The position numbers were made by a program, and so were the translations under genes. 15,457 nt of DNA from the NCBI RefSeq assembly GCF_910589175.1, contig NZ_CAJURR010000034.1:1-15457 (forward strand), read 5' to 3'. This stretch comes from an uncultured Lactobacillus sp. (GTDB taxonomy: Bacteria; Bacillota; Bacilli; Lactobacillales; Lactobacillaceae). The notes under the pieces were generated by a model. That model searched no databases, had not been told where the DNA came from, and worked only from the letters and a program-made list of their open reading frames with translations. Positions 7,536-14,001 of the stretch are shown piece after piece. The number at the start of each line of letters is the position of its first letter. Within the stretch, counting starts at the first letter, position 1.

Positions 7536-8219
7536 ATGACAAAGAAATTGAGAAAAATATTATTTATAATCTGTGGGATTTTAGTAGCCGGAATTTTATT
7601 ATACTTGCTTTATCGTGACTACCGTCCTGAAATTGATTTGTTAATGCACCCAGGGAAGGATATGAAAACAAAACTACTCTATTTGCTTCGACAACATGAA
7701 GTACGGGATGGCTTATTCTTATTAGGATTAATAACAATCTTAAATGCGATTCCAGGAATGTCGAATTCTGTTTTTTGTATTTTAGCTGGCCTTTGTTATG
7801 GACCGTGGATTGGACTAGCAATTAATTGGAGTGGAAATGTTCTTGGAAATTGTATCGTAGAAAGTTTAATAAAGAGAGTGAGCTTTTCACACAAGTTTAA
7901 GAAAAATAGGTTTCTTAATTGGTTAATGGATCAGAAACATCCAAATTTGGGTATGATTTTAGGATTCATGGTACCAGTTATACCAAGTGTGTTAGTTGAT
8001 TATACAGCTGCGCGATTAGAAACACCGCCTAATAAGTTTTTATCAATGGTGATTGTGGGAATGTTTCCTACTTCATTTATCTATGCCTTTGGAGGGGATG
8101 CAATCTTTAATGGTGATATTAAAAAATTAGCTGGTGCTTTAATCGGAATTACCATTTTATTTATTATGGCTTGGTGGTTAGTTAACCGAGCATCGAGAAA
8201 AAGACAGAAAGCAGCATAG
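7536..8219 (+). CDS. TVP38/TMEM64 (DedA-like, VTT domain) membrane protein
   Basis: This 227-residue polytopic protein has hydrophobic segments at about 7-26, 58-70, 76-110, 138-158, 168-186 and 197-216. The VTT/SNARE-associated core is visible as AIPG (71-74), then AGLCYGPWIG (84-93) with the re-entrant GxxxG-rich helix, and the conserved second half PVIPSVLVDYTAA (147-159). Members of the DedA/TVP38 superfamily are proposed lipid scramblases or transporters and affect envelope homeostasis. The substrate here is unknown. The ATG at 7536 has only a modest ribosome binding site (GAGTGA, 7526-7531). The basic tail RKRQK is encoded inside the terminator stem. A second, distinct VTT protein lies at 12632-13231; the two are not close copies. 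Confidence 0.85.
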   Translation: MTKKLRKILFIICGILVAGILLYLLYRDYRPEIDLLMHPGKDMKTKLLYLLRQHEVRDGLFLLGLITILNAIPGMSNSVFCILAGLCYGPWIGLAINWSGNVLGNCIVESLIKRVSFSHKFKKNRFLNWLMDQKHPNLGMILGFMVPVIPSVLVDYTAARLETPPNKFLSMVIVGMFPTSFIYAFGGDAIFNGDIKKLAGALIGITILFIMAWWLVNRASRKRQKAA

Positions 8220-8240
8220 TTATGCTTTCTGTCTTTTTTA
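8199..8240 (+). terminator. Rho-independent terminator overlapping the VTT gene end
   Basis: AAAAGACAGAAAGCA (8199-8213) pairs with TGCTTTCTGTCTTTTT (8223-8238) around a 9-base loop, followed by T. The stop codon is within the hairpin. Confidence 0.9.
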
Positions 8241-8276
8241 GTTTATAATCTGAAATGCTATAATAAACTAAAAAAG
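8234..8276 (+). promoter_or_regulatory. Extended -10 promoter inside a 13-bp inverted repeat
   Basis: A perfect extended -10, TGC-TATAAT (8256-8264), precedes the zinc-ribbon gene. It is flanked by a perfect 13-bp inverted repeat, TTTTTTAGTTTAT (8234-8246) and its complement (8263-8275). A third AGTTTAT follows at 8275-8281. The arms are AT-rich and the left one doubles as the T-tail of the previous terminator, so a regulatory role is uncertain, though the placement over the core promoter fits a repressor site. Confidence 0.6.
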
Positions 8277-8294
8277 TTTATGAGGGAATAAAAA

Positions 8295-9305
8295 ATGAAG
8301 TGTCCAAATTGTGGAGAAGATGTAAAGCCAACTGACAAGCAGTGTCCTAATTGTCACTTTGACCTAGAAAAGTTTAGAAATGAATTCTTTACTGGTCAGG
8401 ATACTACACGTAATGAAAAAAATGATGATCATCAGAAACAAGAAACACGTTCTGTTAAGAAAGTTGAGCCAAAGAAACAAAATTCTACAATTGCGACTAT
8501 GATTAATTGGATTCAAGTGAATTCAATGATTGTTTTTGTAGTTGGAATTATTCTTTTGATTTTAACAAGTTTTTCCCCATCTTTAGGATGGTCTTGTTTC
8601 TTTGCTTTATTAATTTGGTTATTTATAGTTTCTGATAAGAATAAAGGAAAGAAAACTGAGCAGTATACGGTTGATCAACGACTGACGGAACATGTTAATA
8701 AGGTTGGTTCCGATGTAGTTAATTCTTTTGAAGAAGGGGAGAATAAAGTAAGGGCTCACCGTCAAAAGATTGATGATAAATTAGGTCGGGATCCAGAAGC
8801 TATAAAAAAAGTTGTTAAGCAAAAACGAACTGCAACTCAATTAGGAGTAATCTTAATTGCAGTTTTAAACTTACTTTTGGTTTTCAGTGGTCCATTTTCA
8901 TCTGGAATGATGCAAGGCTACCAAGCACTATCTATTTCTAAGGCGCTCCTTTCAATTGGTAGATTTAATGGAAAATATATTTTTATTGGTTATGGGATGT
9001 GGCTACTTTTAGTTGGTGTACCAATTGCAATTATTATCTTGACTATTAAAAATGGTAAGAATAATAAGAAATTAGTTTTCTTCCTTTCATTAATTGAATC
9101 AATTGTTTTAATAGTTTGTGCTGTAGAATTGATCTTTATGAATGCTGGATCTCCTCTAGGTATTACCAATAATACAGTAGCCAATAGCATTGAAATTCAA
9201 CGCATTGTAACTAATGCAATTTCTTTTGGGGTTTCGACATATTTGTTATTTGTATCAAGTATTCTTTTAACAGTAGTTGCTTTTCGCAGTATGAGACAAA
9301 ATTAA
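8295..9305 (+). CDS. Zinc-ribbon polytopic membrane protein of unknown function
   Basis: The 336-residue protein begins with a treble-clef type zinc ribbon: two CPNC knuckles (Cys3/Cys6 and Cys17/Cys20). A charged linker (about 24-62) follows, then two membrane segments (about 75-92 and 96-113), a long polar cytoplasmic loop rich in Lys, Asp and Glu (about 114-178), and four more segments (about 181-197, 228-250, 259-283, 306-329). Such zinc_ribbon_2 membrane proteins are common in lactobacilli and lack an assigned role. I do not recognise a specific family. GAGGGA (8282-8287) gives a good ribosome binding site for the ATG. It is monocistronic, between an extended -10 promoter and a very strong terminator. 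No catalytic motif is visible. Confidence 0.8.
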   Translation: MKCPNCGEDVKPTDKQCPNCHFDLEKFRNEFFTGQDTTRNEKNDDHQKQETRSVKKVEPKKQNSTIATMINWIQVNSMIVFVVGIILLILTSFSPSLGWSCFFALLIWLFIVSDKNKGKKTEQYTVDQRLTEHVNKVGSDVVNSFEEGENKVRAHRQKIDDKLGRDPEAIKKVVKQKRTATQLGVILIAVLNLLLVFSGPFSSGMMQGYQALSISKALLSIGRFNGKYIFIGYGMWLLLVGVPIAIIILTIKNGKNNKKLVFFLSLIESIVLIVCAVELIFMNAGSPLGITNNTVANSIEIQRIVTNAISFGVSTYLLFVSSILLTVVAFRSMRQN

Positions 9306-9341
9306 AAAGGCCTAGATCAATATTGATCTAGGCCTTTTTTT
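9304..9341. terminator. Bidirectional terminator between the zinc-ribbon and ALDH genes
   Basis: A nearly perfect palindrome with arms AAAAAGGCCTAGATCA (9304-9319) and TGATCTAGGCCTTTTT (9324-9339) has T-runs on both strands. It ends the plus-strand zinc-ribbon gene and the minus-strand aldehyde dehydrogenase gene. Confidence 0.93.
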
Positions 9342-9355
9342 GTCCACTTAAAAAA

Positions 9356-10729
9356 TTATTTTGAAACGTCAATAACTAAATGTTCATTTACAAATGACAT
9401 CAAGCCAAGTTCACTAAGTTCACGACCATAGCCAGATTTTTTAACACCACCGAATGGCAATTCAGGAGCAGTAATCCAGCGTCCATTAATAACAGTCATC
9501 CCAGTTTCAATTTCACTTGCAACTTCTTGTGCATGAGTTCTATTTTCAGAAATAACACTAGATCCTAAACCAAAACTTGAAGCATTTGCTAGAGCAATTG
9601 CTTCTTCTTCGTTTTTAACCTTGAATACTTCAGCAACTGGGCCAAACAATTCTTCGTCAAATAATGGATTCTTCTTATCAATATTAGTTAAAATCATTGG
9701 GCGGAAGAAGGCACCAGAACTTTTTATTTCAGGATATTGATAAGCAACTTCTGCGCCATGTTCAACTCCTTTTTTAACTTGTTCAGCTAACTTATCCGCA
9801 GCTCTTTGAGAATTCATTGGCGCAAGACTAGTATTCTTATCTAAAGGATTACCAGGTTCAAGTCCAGCAAACGTATGATGCAAGATATTCATTACTTCGT
9901 CATAACGAGATTCAACAACAATAATTCGTTTAGAAGAAGTGCAGACTTGACCGCAATTATAGGTTCTGGCATCACTTAGTACATTCTTTAATACAGTAGA
10001 GTCAGCATCTGCCAAAACGATAAATGGATCATTTCCACCTAATTCCATTGTCGATTTTTTAATATTTTTACCAGCAGCTTCTGCAACACTGCTACCACCA
10101 CGTTCTGAACCAGTTACTGCAACGCCTTGAACACGTTTATCAGCAATCACATCGCCAATTTGATCATAAGATAGGAATAAGTTTTGTAGACTTCCTTTTG
10201 GTGCACCAGCTTTTTCGATAATTTCTTCGGTTAATTGTGCTGAGCCTGGAACATTATGAGCGTGTTTTAAGATAATAGGATTTCCAACCATAAAATTAGG
10301 GGCAAAGACTCTAATTACTTGATAAAGTGGGAAGTTCCATGGTTCGCAAGCCATGATAATACCTGTAGACTGTTTTAGATAATAGGCATTTCCTAAATCT
10401 GTTTCTAAAGGGATAGGTTCTAACATTTCCGGAGCCTTATCAGCGTAATAGTTACAAATATTTACACATAGATCTACTTCTTCAAGTGATTCACGATATA
10501 ATTTTCCCATTTCTAAAGTCATGGTTTTTGCCATTTCTTCGCGATGCTTTTGAAAATTATTTGCTATCTCATGAAGTAATTTGCTTCTAGTAGCTGGAAG
10601 CTGATTACGCCAAGTTAGATATAATTTTTCTCCAGTTTCAAGTGCTTGCTCAATTTCTTCTTGAGTTGCAGTTGGATAACTTTTAATTAATTGGTTTGTA
10701 TATGGATTAATTGATTCGTATTTAGACAT
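9356..10729 (-). CDS. NAD(P)-dependent aldehyde dehydrogenase, succinate-semialdehyde type
   Basis: This 457-residue cytosolic enzyme oxidises an aldehyde to the acid with NAD(P)+. All key ALDH elements are present: PWNFP with oxyanion Asn132, the cofactor Lys155, the Rossmann glycine motif GSERGG (207-212), the general base Glu229 in MELGGNDP, the nucleophile Cys263 in GQVCTSS, and EELFGP (359-364) for the nicotinamide ribose. The N-terminal NPYT and overall length match the short succinate-semialdehyde-dehydrogenase-like group common in lactobacilli; the true substrate may be another semialdehyde. The ATG at 10729 with AAGAGG 7 bases upstream is preferred over an in-frame TTG at 10747. It is transcribed alone, from a promoter overlapped by a cre site, so carbon catabolite repression is likely. 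No GABA genes are adjacent. Confidence 0.88.
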   Translation of the reverse strand: MSKYESINPYTNQLIKSYPTATQEEIEQALETGEKLYLTWRNQLPATRSKLLHEIANNFQKHREEMAKTMTLEMGKLYRESLEEVDLCVNICNYYADKAPEMLEPIPLETDLGNAYYLKQSTGIIMACEPWNFPLYQVIRVFAPNFMVGNPIILKHAHNVPGSAQLTEEIIEKAGAPKGSLQNLFLSYDQIGDVIADKRVQGVAVTGSERGGSSVAEAAGKNIKKSTMELGGNDPFIVLADADSTVLKNVLSDARTYNCGQVCTSSKRIIVVESRYDEVMNILHHTFAGLEPGNPLDKNTSLAPMNSQRAADKLAEQVKKGVEHGAEVAYQYPEIKSSGAFFRPMILTNIDKKNPLFDEELFGPVAEVFKVKNEEEAIALANASSFGLGSSVISENRTHAQEVASEIETGMTVINGRWITAPELPFGGVKKSGYGRELSELGLMSFVNEHLVIDVSK

Positions 10730-10755
10730 AAAATTTCCTCTTTTCAATATAATAT

Positions 10756-10784
10756 ATTATAAAGCGCTTTCTTATAGATGTATA
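10756..10784 (-). promoter_or_regulatory. Promoter of the aldehyde dehydrogenase gene
   Basis: On the minus strand TATACA (-35, 10779-10784) and a perfect TATAAT (-10, 10756-10761) have a 17-base spacer. The predicted start is near 10749, about 20 bases before the ATG. Confidence 0.7.
10759..10772. promoter_or_regulatory. cre site (CcpA operator) in the ALDH promoter
   Basis: A 10-bp perfect palindrome AAAGCGCTTT (10761-10770) lies in a 14-mer that matches the ideal cre TGAAAGCGCTTTCA at 11 of 14 positions. It sits between the -35 and -10 and touches the -10, a position where CcpA would block RNA polymerase. Confidence 0.75.
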
Positions 10785-10826
10785 TAAAAACCACTTCTCT
10801 TTAGTAAGAATTAAAAAGAAGTGATT
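10781..10826 (-). terminator. Rho-independent terminator of the regulator gene
   Basis: On the minus strand AATCACTTCT (10817-10826) pairs with AGAAGTGGTT (10789-10798), with one G-U pair, across an 18-base loop, and is followed by TTTTTATA. It lies just after the stop of the Rgg-like regulator gene and abuts the ALDH promoter. Confidence 0.7.
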
Positions 10827-10830
10827 AGAT

Positions 10831-11673
10831 TTAAGCTAACTTATTAATTTTTTCTAGTAAAACATGATTATTATTCAGACGAGCAAAGGCAGCAGAATCA
10901 TTCAAGTATTGGGTAGTTTTTTGCGGAGATCCATTTTCAGCAATATTATTTTGTGCTAATTGATAAAGAATGCGGGCAGCAAAATAGATTACATGGCGTT
11001 TTTGGCATAGATCATATCCCATGTTTAATAGTTTATCTGATTGCTCATAATCCTTATTACGACCATAAAATTCTCCCCCATTACAAAGAATAGAAAGAAA
11101 TTGTAATAAAGAGTCTTCATTTTCAAGCGGAACATTGGATATTGAGGACAAAATGATGTCATAATAATGACGAGCTTTATAAACATCGTTTTGTAAGTCG
11201 TAGACTTGACTACATCCTTTAAGAGCAAGAAGATAATAAATTTTATTTCGTTTTGATAAATTTGTATCTAGAATTGAATTAAAGTAGTAAAGGGCATCAG
11301 TTTGAGCATGGTCTAAATTTAAAGCTAGTAGGCCACGCAGATAAGAATAGTGAAGAATATCTTCTTGGCGGACTAATTCATCCTTATTAATACTGCTTAA
11401 AATTTGAGCAACTTTTGGAAAATCAAGTTGAATAACAGCAAAGTCTGCCTCAAATAATTTATGGGATGTTTTTTTATTAGAGTCAACGTCCATGATATCA
11501 GCTACATTAATATTCATGCGGTCGCACAGACTATTTAAAATTTTTAGAGAAGGGATACGGCCATTATTTTCAAATTTACTTAATGTAGATTGAGTACAAA
11601 TTCCATTGCATAGTTCAGTTTGAGATAAACCTAATTTTTTACGAATGGAAACAAATTTGTTAATGTTGATCAT
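10831..11673 (-). CDS. XRE-family, Rgg/MutR-like transcriptional regulator
   Basis: The 280-residue protein has an N-terminal XRE helix-turn-helix (about 5-62), with LGLSQTEL and the recognition segment TLSKFENNGRIP. A long helical C-terminal region (about 70-278) follows, with TPR-like helix pairs typical of Rgg/GadR/MutR and other RRNPP regulators, many of which bind a secreted peptide. Length fits that group. The ATG at 11673 has an excellent AGGAGG (11678-11685 region) and overlaps the last 14 bases of the alpha/beta-hydrolase gene, so the two are cotranscribed and coupled. Its target is unknown; the hydrolase operon is the obvious candidate, and the ALDH promoter next door is possible. 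I searched the flanks for a short peptide gene and found none convincing. The Rgg assignment rests on architecture, not a database match. Confidence 0.8.
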   Translation of the reverse strand: MININKFVSIRKKLGLSQTELCNGICTQSTLSKFENNGRIPSLKILNSLCDRMNINVADIMDVDSNKKTSHKLFEADFAVIQLDFPKVAQILSSINKDELVRQEDILHYSYLRGLLALNLDHAQTDALYYFNSILDTNLSKRNKIYYLLALKGCSQVYDLQNDVYKARHYYDIILSSISNVPLENEDSLLQFLSILCNGGEFYGRNKDYEQSDKLLNMGYDLCQKRHVIYFAARILYQLAQNNIAENGSPQKTTQYLNDSAAFARLNNNHVLLEKINKLA

Positions 11674-12466
11674 TCTTCTCCTCCTTGATTGTCTGATACA
11701 AAAAATCTAAAGATTCATCAATATAATCCATGGCGTAATCCATTGCATGCCGATGACCTTTAATAATTAATAATTCAACCTCATGATCATTGTTAGCTAA
11801 AAAGTCGATAAATTTTAAAACACCATTTAGTGGAACTAATTCATGGGCAGAATTAATCATTTTTAGCCGTCCTAAATGGCTAAGATCATAATTTTCGACA
11901 TCCATTTTTTTCAAAATAGCTTGATCATTTTTCCCAGCATACGTTTTTACAAAAAATTTGTAGAATGATTCAAAAATATCGTGTAAATTTGTTAGTTTTA
12001 ATTCATTGGCACCATATCTTGATGGAATAACATCTTGATGATTTTTCATCCAATTTGAGAAGTCTACGGATGCTGACCACGTGACTGTAGGAAAACCATA
12101 AATTCCAGCAATATATAAGGCTAGTGTACCGCCAACACTGGCACCAATTTGTACGATATTTTGTTGATCGTCATCATCGGTATAATTAGAATCTAAAAGC
12201 CATTCAACAAATTTCTTACTATCTTGGTGTGCAGCTGGATAAGTAAATTCAGGTGCTAAGCGATAATCGGGAATTAAGGTCATAAAACCAGCATTTGCGA
12301 ATTTTATTCCTAGATCTTTAACATCGTTTTTAGAACCTGCAAACCATCCTCCGCCATGCCAAAAGATTAAGAGTTTTGTTTGTGAAGTAGTATCATTTGG
12401 AAAATAGATATCAGTCTTCAAATTGTTATTTTCATCGTAAATTATATCTTTTTTTATAACAACCAT
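11660..12466 (-). CDS. Alpha/beta-hydrolase fold esterase, hormone-sensitive-lipase-like
   Basis: This 268-residue protein lacks a signal peptide and is presumably a cytoplasmic carboxylesterase or lipase. It carries the HGGGW oxyanion motif (37-41), the downstream DYRLAPE (67-73) typical of the HSL/bacterial esterase group, the nucleophile elbow GASVGG with Ser110, and a C-terminal catalytic His in the KGHRH segment (238 or 240). The acid position lies in AHELVP, where Glu209 stands where Asp is usual. The ATG at 12466 is favoured because AGAGG (12474-12478) is 7 bases upstream; the ATG at 12472 is only 1 base from it. The stop overlaps the downstream regulator start by 14 bases. A -10 TATAAT (12502-12507, minus strand) probably drives the pair. 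The substrate cannot be inferred. Confidence 0.85.
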   Translation of the reverse strand: MVVIKKDIIYDENNNLKTDIYFPNDTTSQTKLLIFWHGGGWFAGSKNDVKDLGIKFANAGFMTLIPDYRLAPEFTYPAAHQDSKKFVEWLLDSNYTDDDDQQNIVQIGASVGGTLALYIAGIYGFPTVTWSASVDFSNWMKNHQDVIPSRYGANELKLTNLHDIFESFYKFFVKTYAGKNDQAILKKMDVENYDLSHLGRLKMINSAHELVPLNGVLKFIDFLANNDHEVELLIIKGHRHAMDYAMDYIDESLDFLYQTIKEEKNDQH

Positions 12467-12480
12467 AGTCATGCCTCTTA

Positions 12481-12630
12481 GTTATTTTATAACACACTAA
12501 TATTATAGAATAAATTTTAATGATAAGTCATATCTTATTTTCACTGTAATTAAGTTTAATTTATAGGTTAGTGCGCCTATTTTACCTTGTTTTTGTTATC
12601 ATTAATTTAACATACCAAGGAGGGCAGAAA
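12481..12630. promoter_or_regulatory. Divergent promoter region between hydrolase and VTT genes
   Basis: The minus strand shows TATAAT (12502-12507) with a weak -35, for the hydrolase/regulator operon. The plus strand shows an extended -10, TGT-TATCAT (12594-12602), for the VTT gene, followed by AAGGAGGG (12617-12624). Between them lies an imperfect operator-like inverted repeat, ATAGG-N8-CCTAT (12563-12580). It could be the site of the Rgg-like regulator, but this is speculation. Confidence 0.5.
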
Positions 12631-12631
12631 A

Positions 12632-13231
12632 ATGTCTACTAAAACGAGTCGTAAATTAATTAACATTTTGACTATTGTTACTACAATTATTTTAATTTTG
12701 CTAAGTATTTATTGGTATAGGTTAGGAATTTTTACCAGCCAAGAAAAAATGAAGGCCTATCTAGCAGACAAGCAAATTATCGGTCCTTTGATTTTTACAT
12801 TAATTCAGATAATCCAAGTTGTAATTCCGATTATCCCAGGTGGAGTTTCACTACTTGGAGGAGTAATATTTTTTGGCCCAATATGGGGCTTTATTTACAA
12901 TTATGTTGGAATATGTCTAGGATCTATTATTTTATTCTTCCTGGCTAGACATTATGGTAGACCCTTTATCTTGCATTTAGTTTCTGAAAAGACATATGAA
13001 AAATACATGAAGTGGACAGCAAATCAGAAAAAGTTTAATTGGTTTTTCGGGCTATGTATTATTGCGCCAATGGCGCCAGATGACATTTTATGTATGATCG
13101 CTGGCTTAACTGAAATGAAGTTTTCAACATATTTATGGATAATTTTATTAGGAAAACCTTGGACCATTGCAGCCTATAGTTTAGGGTTAGTTTATGGTGC
13201 AAAATGGTTAGTGAAGTTAGTAGGCAAGTAA
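12632..13231 (+). CDS. TVP38/TMEM64 family (VTT domain) membrane protein
   Basis: The 199-residue protein has an N-terminal helix (about 8-28), a hydrophobic stretch (50-68) ending in the VTT signature IPIIPGG, then LLGGVIFFGP (74-83) and a GxxxG-rich helix (85-106) closing with ARHYGRPF. The second-half motif is IIAPMAPDD (143-151) followed by AGLTEM, and a last helix spans about 165-195. This is closer to the canonical TVP38/YdjX-like form than the VTT protein at 7536-8219. The family is linked to lipid scrambling and envelope stress; the substrate is unknown. A strong AAGGAGGG precedes the ATG. Its stop TAA shares one base with the next ATG (TAATG), implying coupling to the acetyltransferase. 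Confidence 0.88.
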   Translation: MSTKTSRKLINILTIVTTIILILLSIYWYRLGIFTSQEKMKAYLADKQIIGPLIFTLIQIIQVVIPIIPGGVSLLGGVIFFGPIWGFIYNYVGICLGSIILFFLARHYGRPFILHLVSEKTYEKYMKWTANQKKFNWFFGLCIIAPMAPDDILCMIAGLTEMKFSTYLWIILLGKPWTIAAYSLGLVYGAKWLVKLVGK

Positions 13232-13785
13232 TGCTAGAAACCGAGAGAATTATTTTAAGAAAAATTGATCCTAAAGATGCCCCTACTCTTCTTATGTGGG
13301 GACAAGATAATATTTATCACAAAAGTGCGGGTTATCAATATTTACAAGATTTAGATGCAGCTAAGAAAAGTGTCTTGCAATATCAGGCACGTCCTTATAG
13401 TTACGGCATAGTACTAAAAGAAAATAATCGTCTAATCGGTTTAGTTGAATTATATGAACGTGGATTAGATGAATACAATGGTCTTTTGCTAACAAAAGAT
13501 CTAGGTTTTTTATTGGATAAAGAATATTGGCACAGAGGTTTAATGACTGAGGCATTACAACTAATTATTGGCTTTGCCTTTAACGAATTAGGACAAAATC
13601 AAATTTGGGCAGGTACATTTGTGTCTAATACAAATTCACAAAAATTGTTGAAAAAATTAGGATTTAGATATGTTTATACCACTGATTATTCAATGGTTTC
13701 GTCACTTTTTAATTATCAAGAAAAATATTATTTGTTAACACCACAGGATTGGCATGATATAATGCAAATAAACATGAAATCCTAA
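13231..13785 (+). CDS. GNAT-family acetyltransferase, RimJ/RimL type
   Basis: This 184-residue protein begins ETERIILRKI, typical of RimJ/RimL-like N-acetyltransferases. It has the beta4 strand DLGFLLD (90-96) and the acetyl-CoA pyrophosphate loop HRGLMTEA (101-108), followed by the helix to about 120. The late motif VSNTNSQKLLKKLGF (131-145) is characteristic of the family. The acceptor, a protein N-terminus or a small amine, is not identifiable. The ATG at 13231 is chosen because the sequence aligns with the family start from there; an in-frame ATG at 13204 would extend into the preceding gene by nine residues. Translation is probably coupled through TAATG. The last codons overlap the serS promoter and the 5' base of T-box stem I, which may constrain them. 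Confidence 0.85.
   Translation: MLETERIILRKIDPKDAPTLLMWGQDNIYHKSAGYQYLQDLDAAKKSVLQYQARPYSYGIVLKENNRLIGLVELYERGLDEYNGLLLTKDLGFLLDKEYWHRGLMTEALQLIIGFAFNELGQNQIWAGTFVSNTNSQKLLKKLGFRYVYTTDYSMVSSLFNYQEKYYLLTPQDWHDIMQINMKS
13735..13763 (+). promoter_or_regulatory. serS promoter inside the GNAT gene
   Basis: TTAACA (-35, 13735-13740) and TATAAT (-10, 13758-13763) are 17 bases apart, with a TG one base before the -10. It is the best promoter in the window. The start should be near 13770, giving a leader of about 230 bases before serS. Confidence 0.85.
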
Positions 13786-13980
13786 GACTAATTTCAGAGA
13801 GCTCATGGTTGGTGTGAATGAGTAAAAAAGTCGTTTCCAGATTTCGAATGTGGGTAGGTAATTCTACACGGTTAGCACCGTTATCGCTTTTTGAGTGTGG
13901 TATTTTTTAACCAAATGTGGGTGGTACCGCGAACCGTGTAAGTCGATTCGTCCCAGTGTAGGGATGAGTCGGCTTTTTTG
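13770..13980 (+). promoter_or_regulatory. Serine-specific T-box riboswitch
   Basis: The leader carries the T-box core GTGGGTGGTACCGCG (13917-13931). Stem I can be folded from GAAATC/GATTTC (13776-13781 and 13840-13845), GACT/AGTC (13786-13789 and 13829-13832) and CTCAT/ATGAG (13802-13806 and 13818-13822), with the conserved GGTTGGTGTGA in the apical loop. The internal loop on the 3' side holds UCC (13836-13838) followed by A, the expected serine specifier. Further hairpins (GTAG/CTAC, ACGGT/ACCGT) lie between. Uncharged tRNA-Ser should pair with UCC and the UGGN bulge and favour the antiterminator, allowing serS transcription. The variable T-box base is U, which would meet the usual G73 of tRNA-Ser as a wobble pair. 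Confidence 0.92.
13940..13979 (+). terminator. T-box regulated terminator
   Basis: A 13-bp stem with three G-U pairs joins 13942-13954 and 13961-13973 around a 6-base loop, followed by six T. Its left-arm UCCC would instead pair with the T-box GGG region in the antiterminator form. Confidence 0.9.
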
Positions 13981-14001
13981 TTTTATTTTTAAGGAGGAAA
14001 T

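Noticed and set aside
7390..7542. 51-residue N-terminal extension of the HAD phosphatase
   Set aside because: A strong ribosome binding site precedes the ATG at 7389, the HAD motif I normally begins within about ten residues of the start, and the extension overlaps the divergent gene.
7564..7821. 85-codon minus-strand open frame inside the VTT gene
   Set aside because: It is antisense to a clear membrane-protein coding region, has no initiation signal and no recognisable protein features.
8990..9190. 66-codon minus-strand open frame inside the zinc-ribbon gene
   Set aside because: It is the complement of hydrophobic coding sequence, with no ribosome binding site.
10779..10805. Eight-codon plus-strand open frame considered as a signalling peptide for the Rgg-like regulator
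   Set aside because: It has no ribosome binding site, it overlaps a terminator and the ALDH promoter, and its residues do not form a hydrophobic pheromone.
11025..11228. 67-codon minus-strand open frame in another frame of the Rgg-like gene
   Set aside because: It lies wholly inside the regulator gene in another frame, without its own start signals.
12471..12500. Nine-codon plus-strand open frame near the hydrolase promoter, considered as a pheromone gene
   Set aside because: There is no ribosome binding site, and it coincides with the hydrolase promoter and ribosome binding site on the other strand.
13361..13555. 64-codon minus-strand open frame inside the GNAT gene
   Set aside because: It is antisense to conserved acetyltransferase motifs and has no ribosome binding site.
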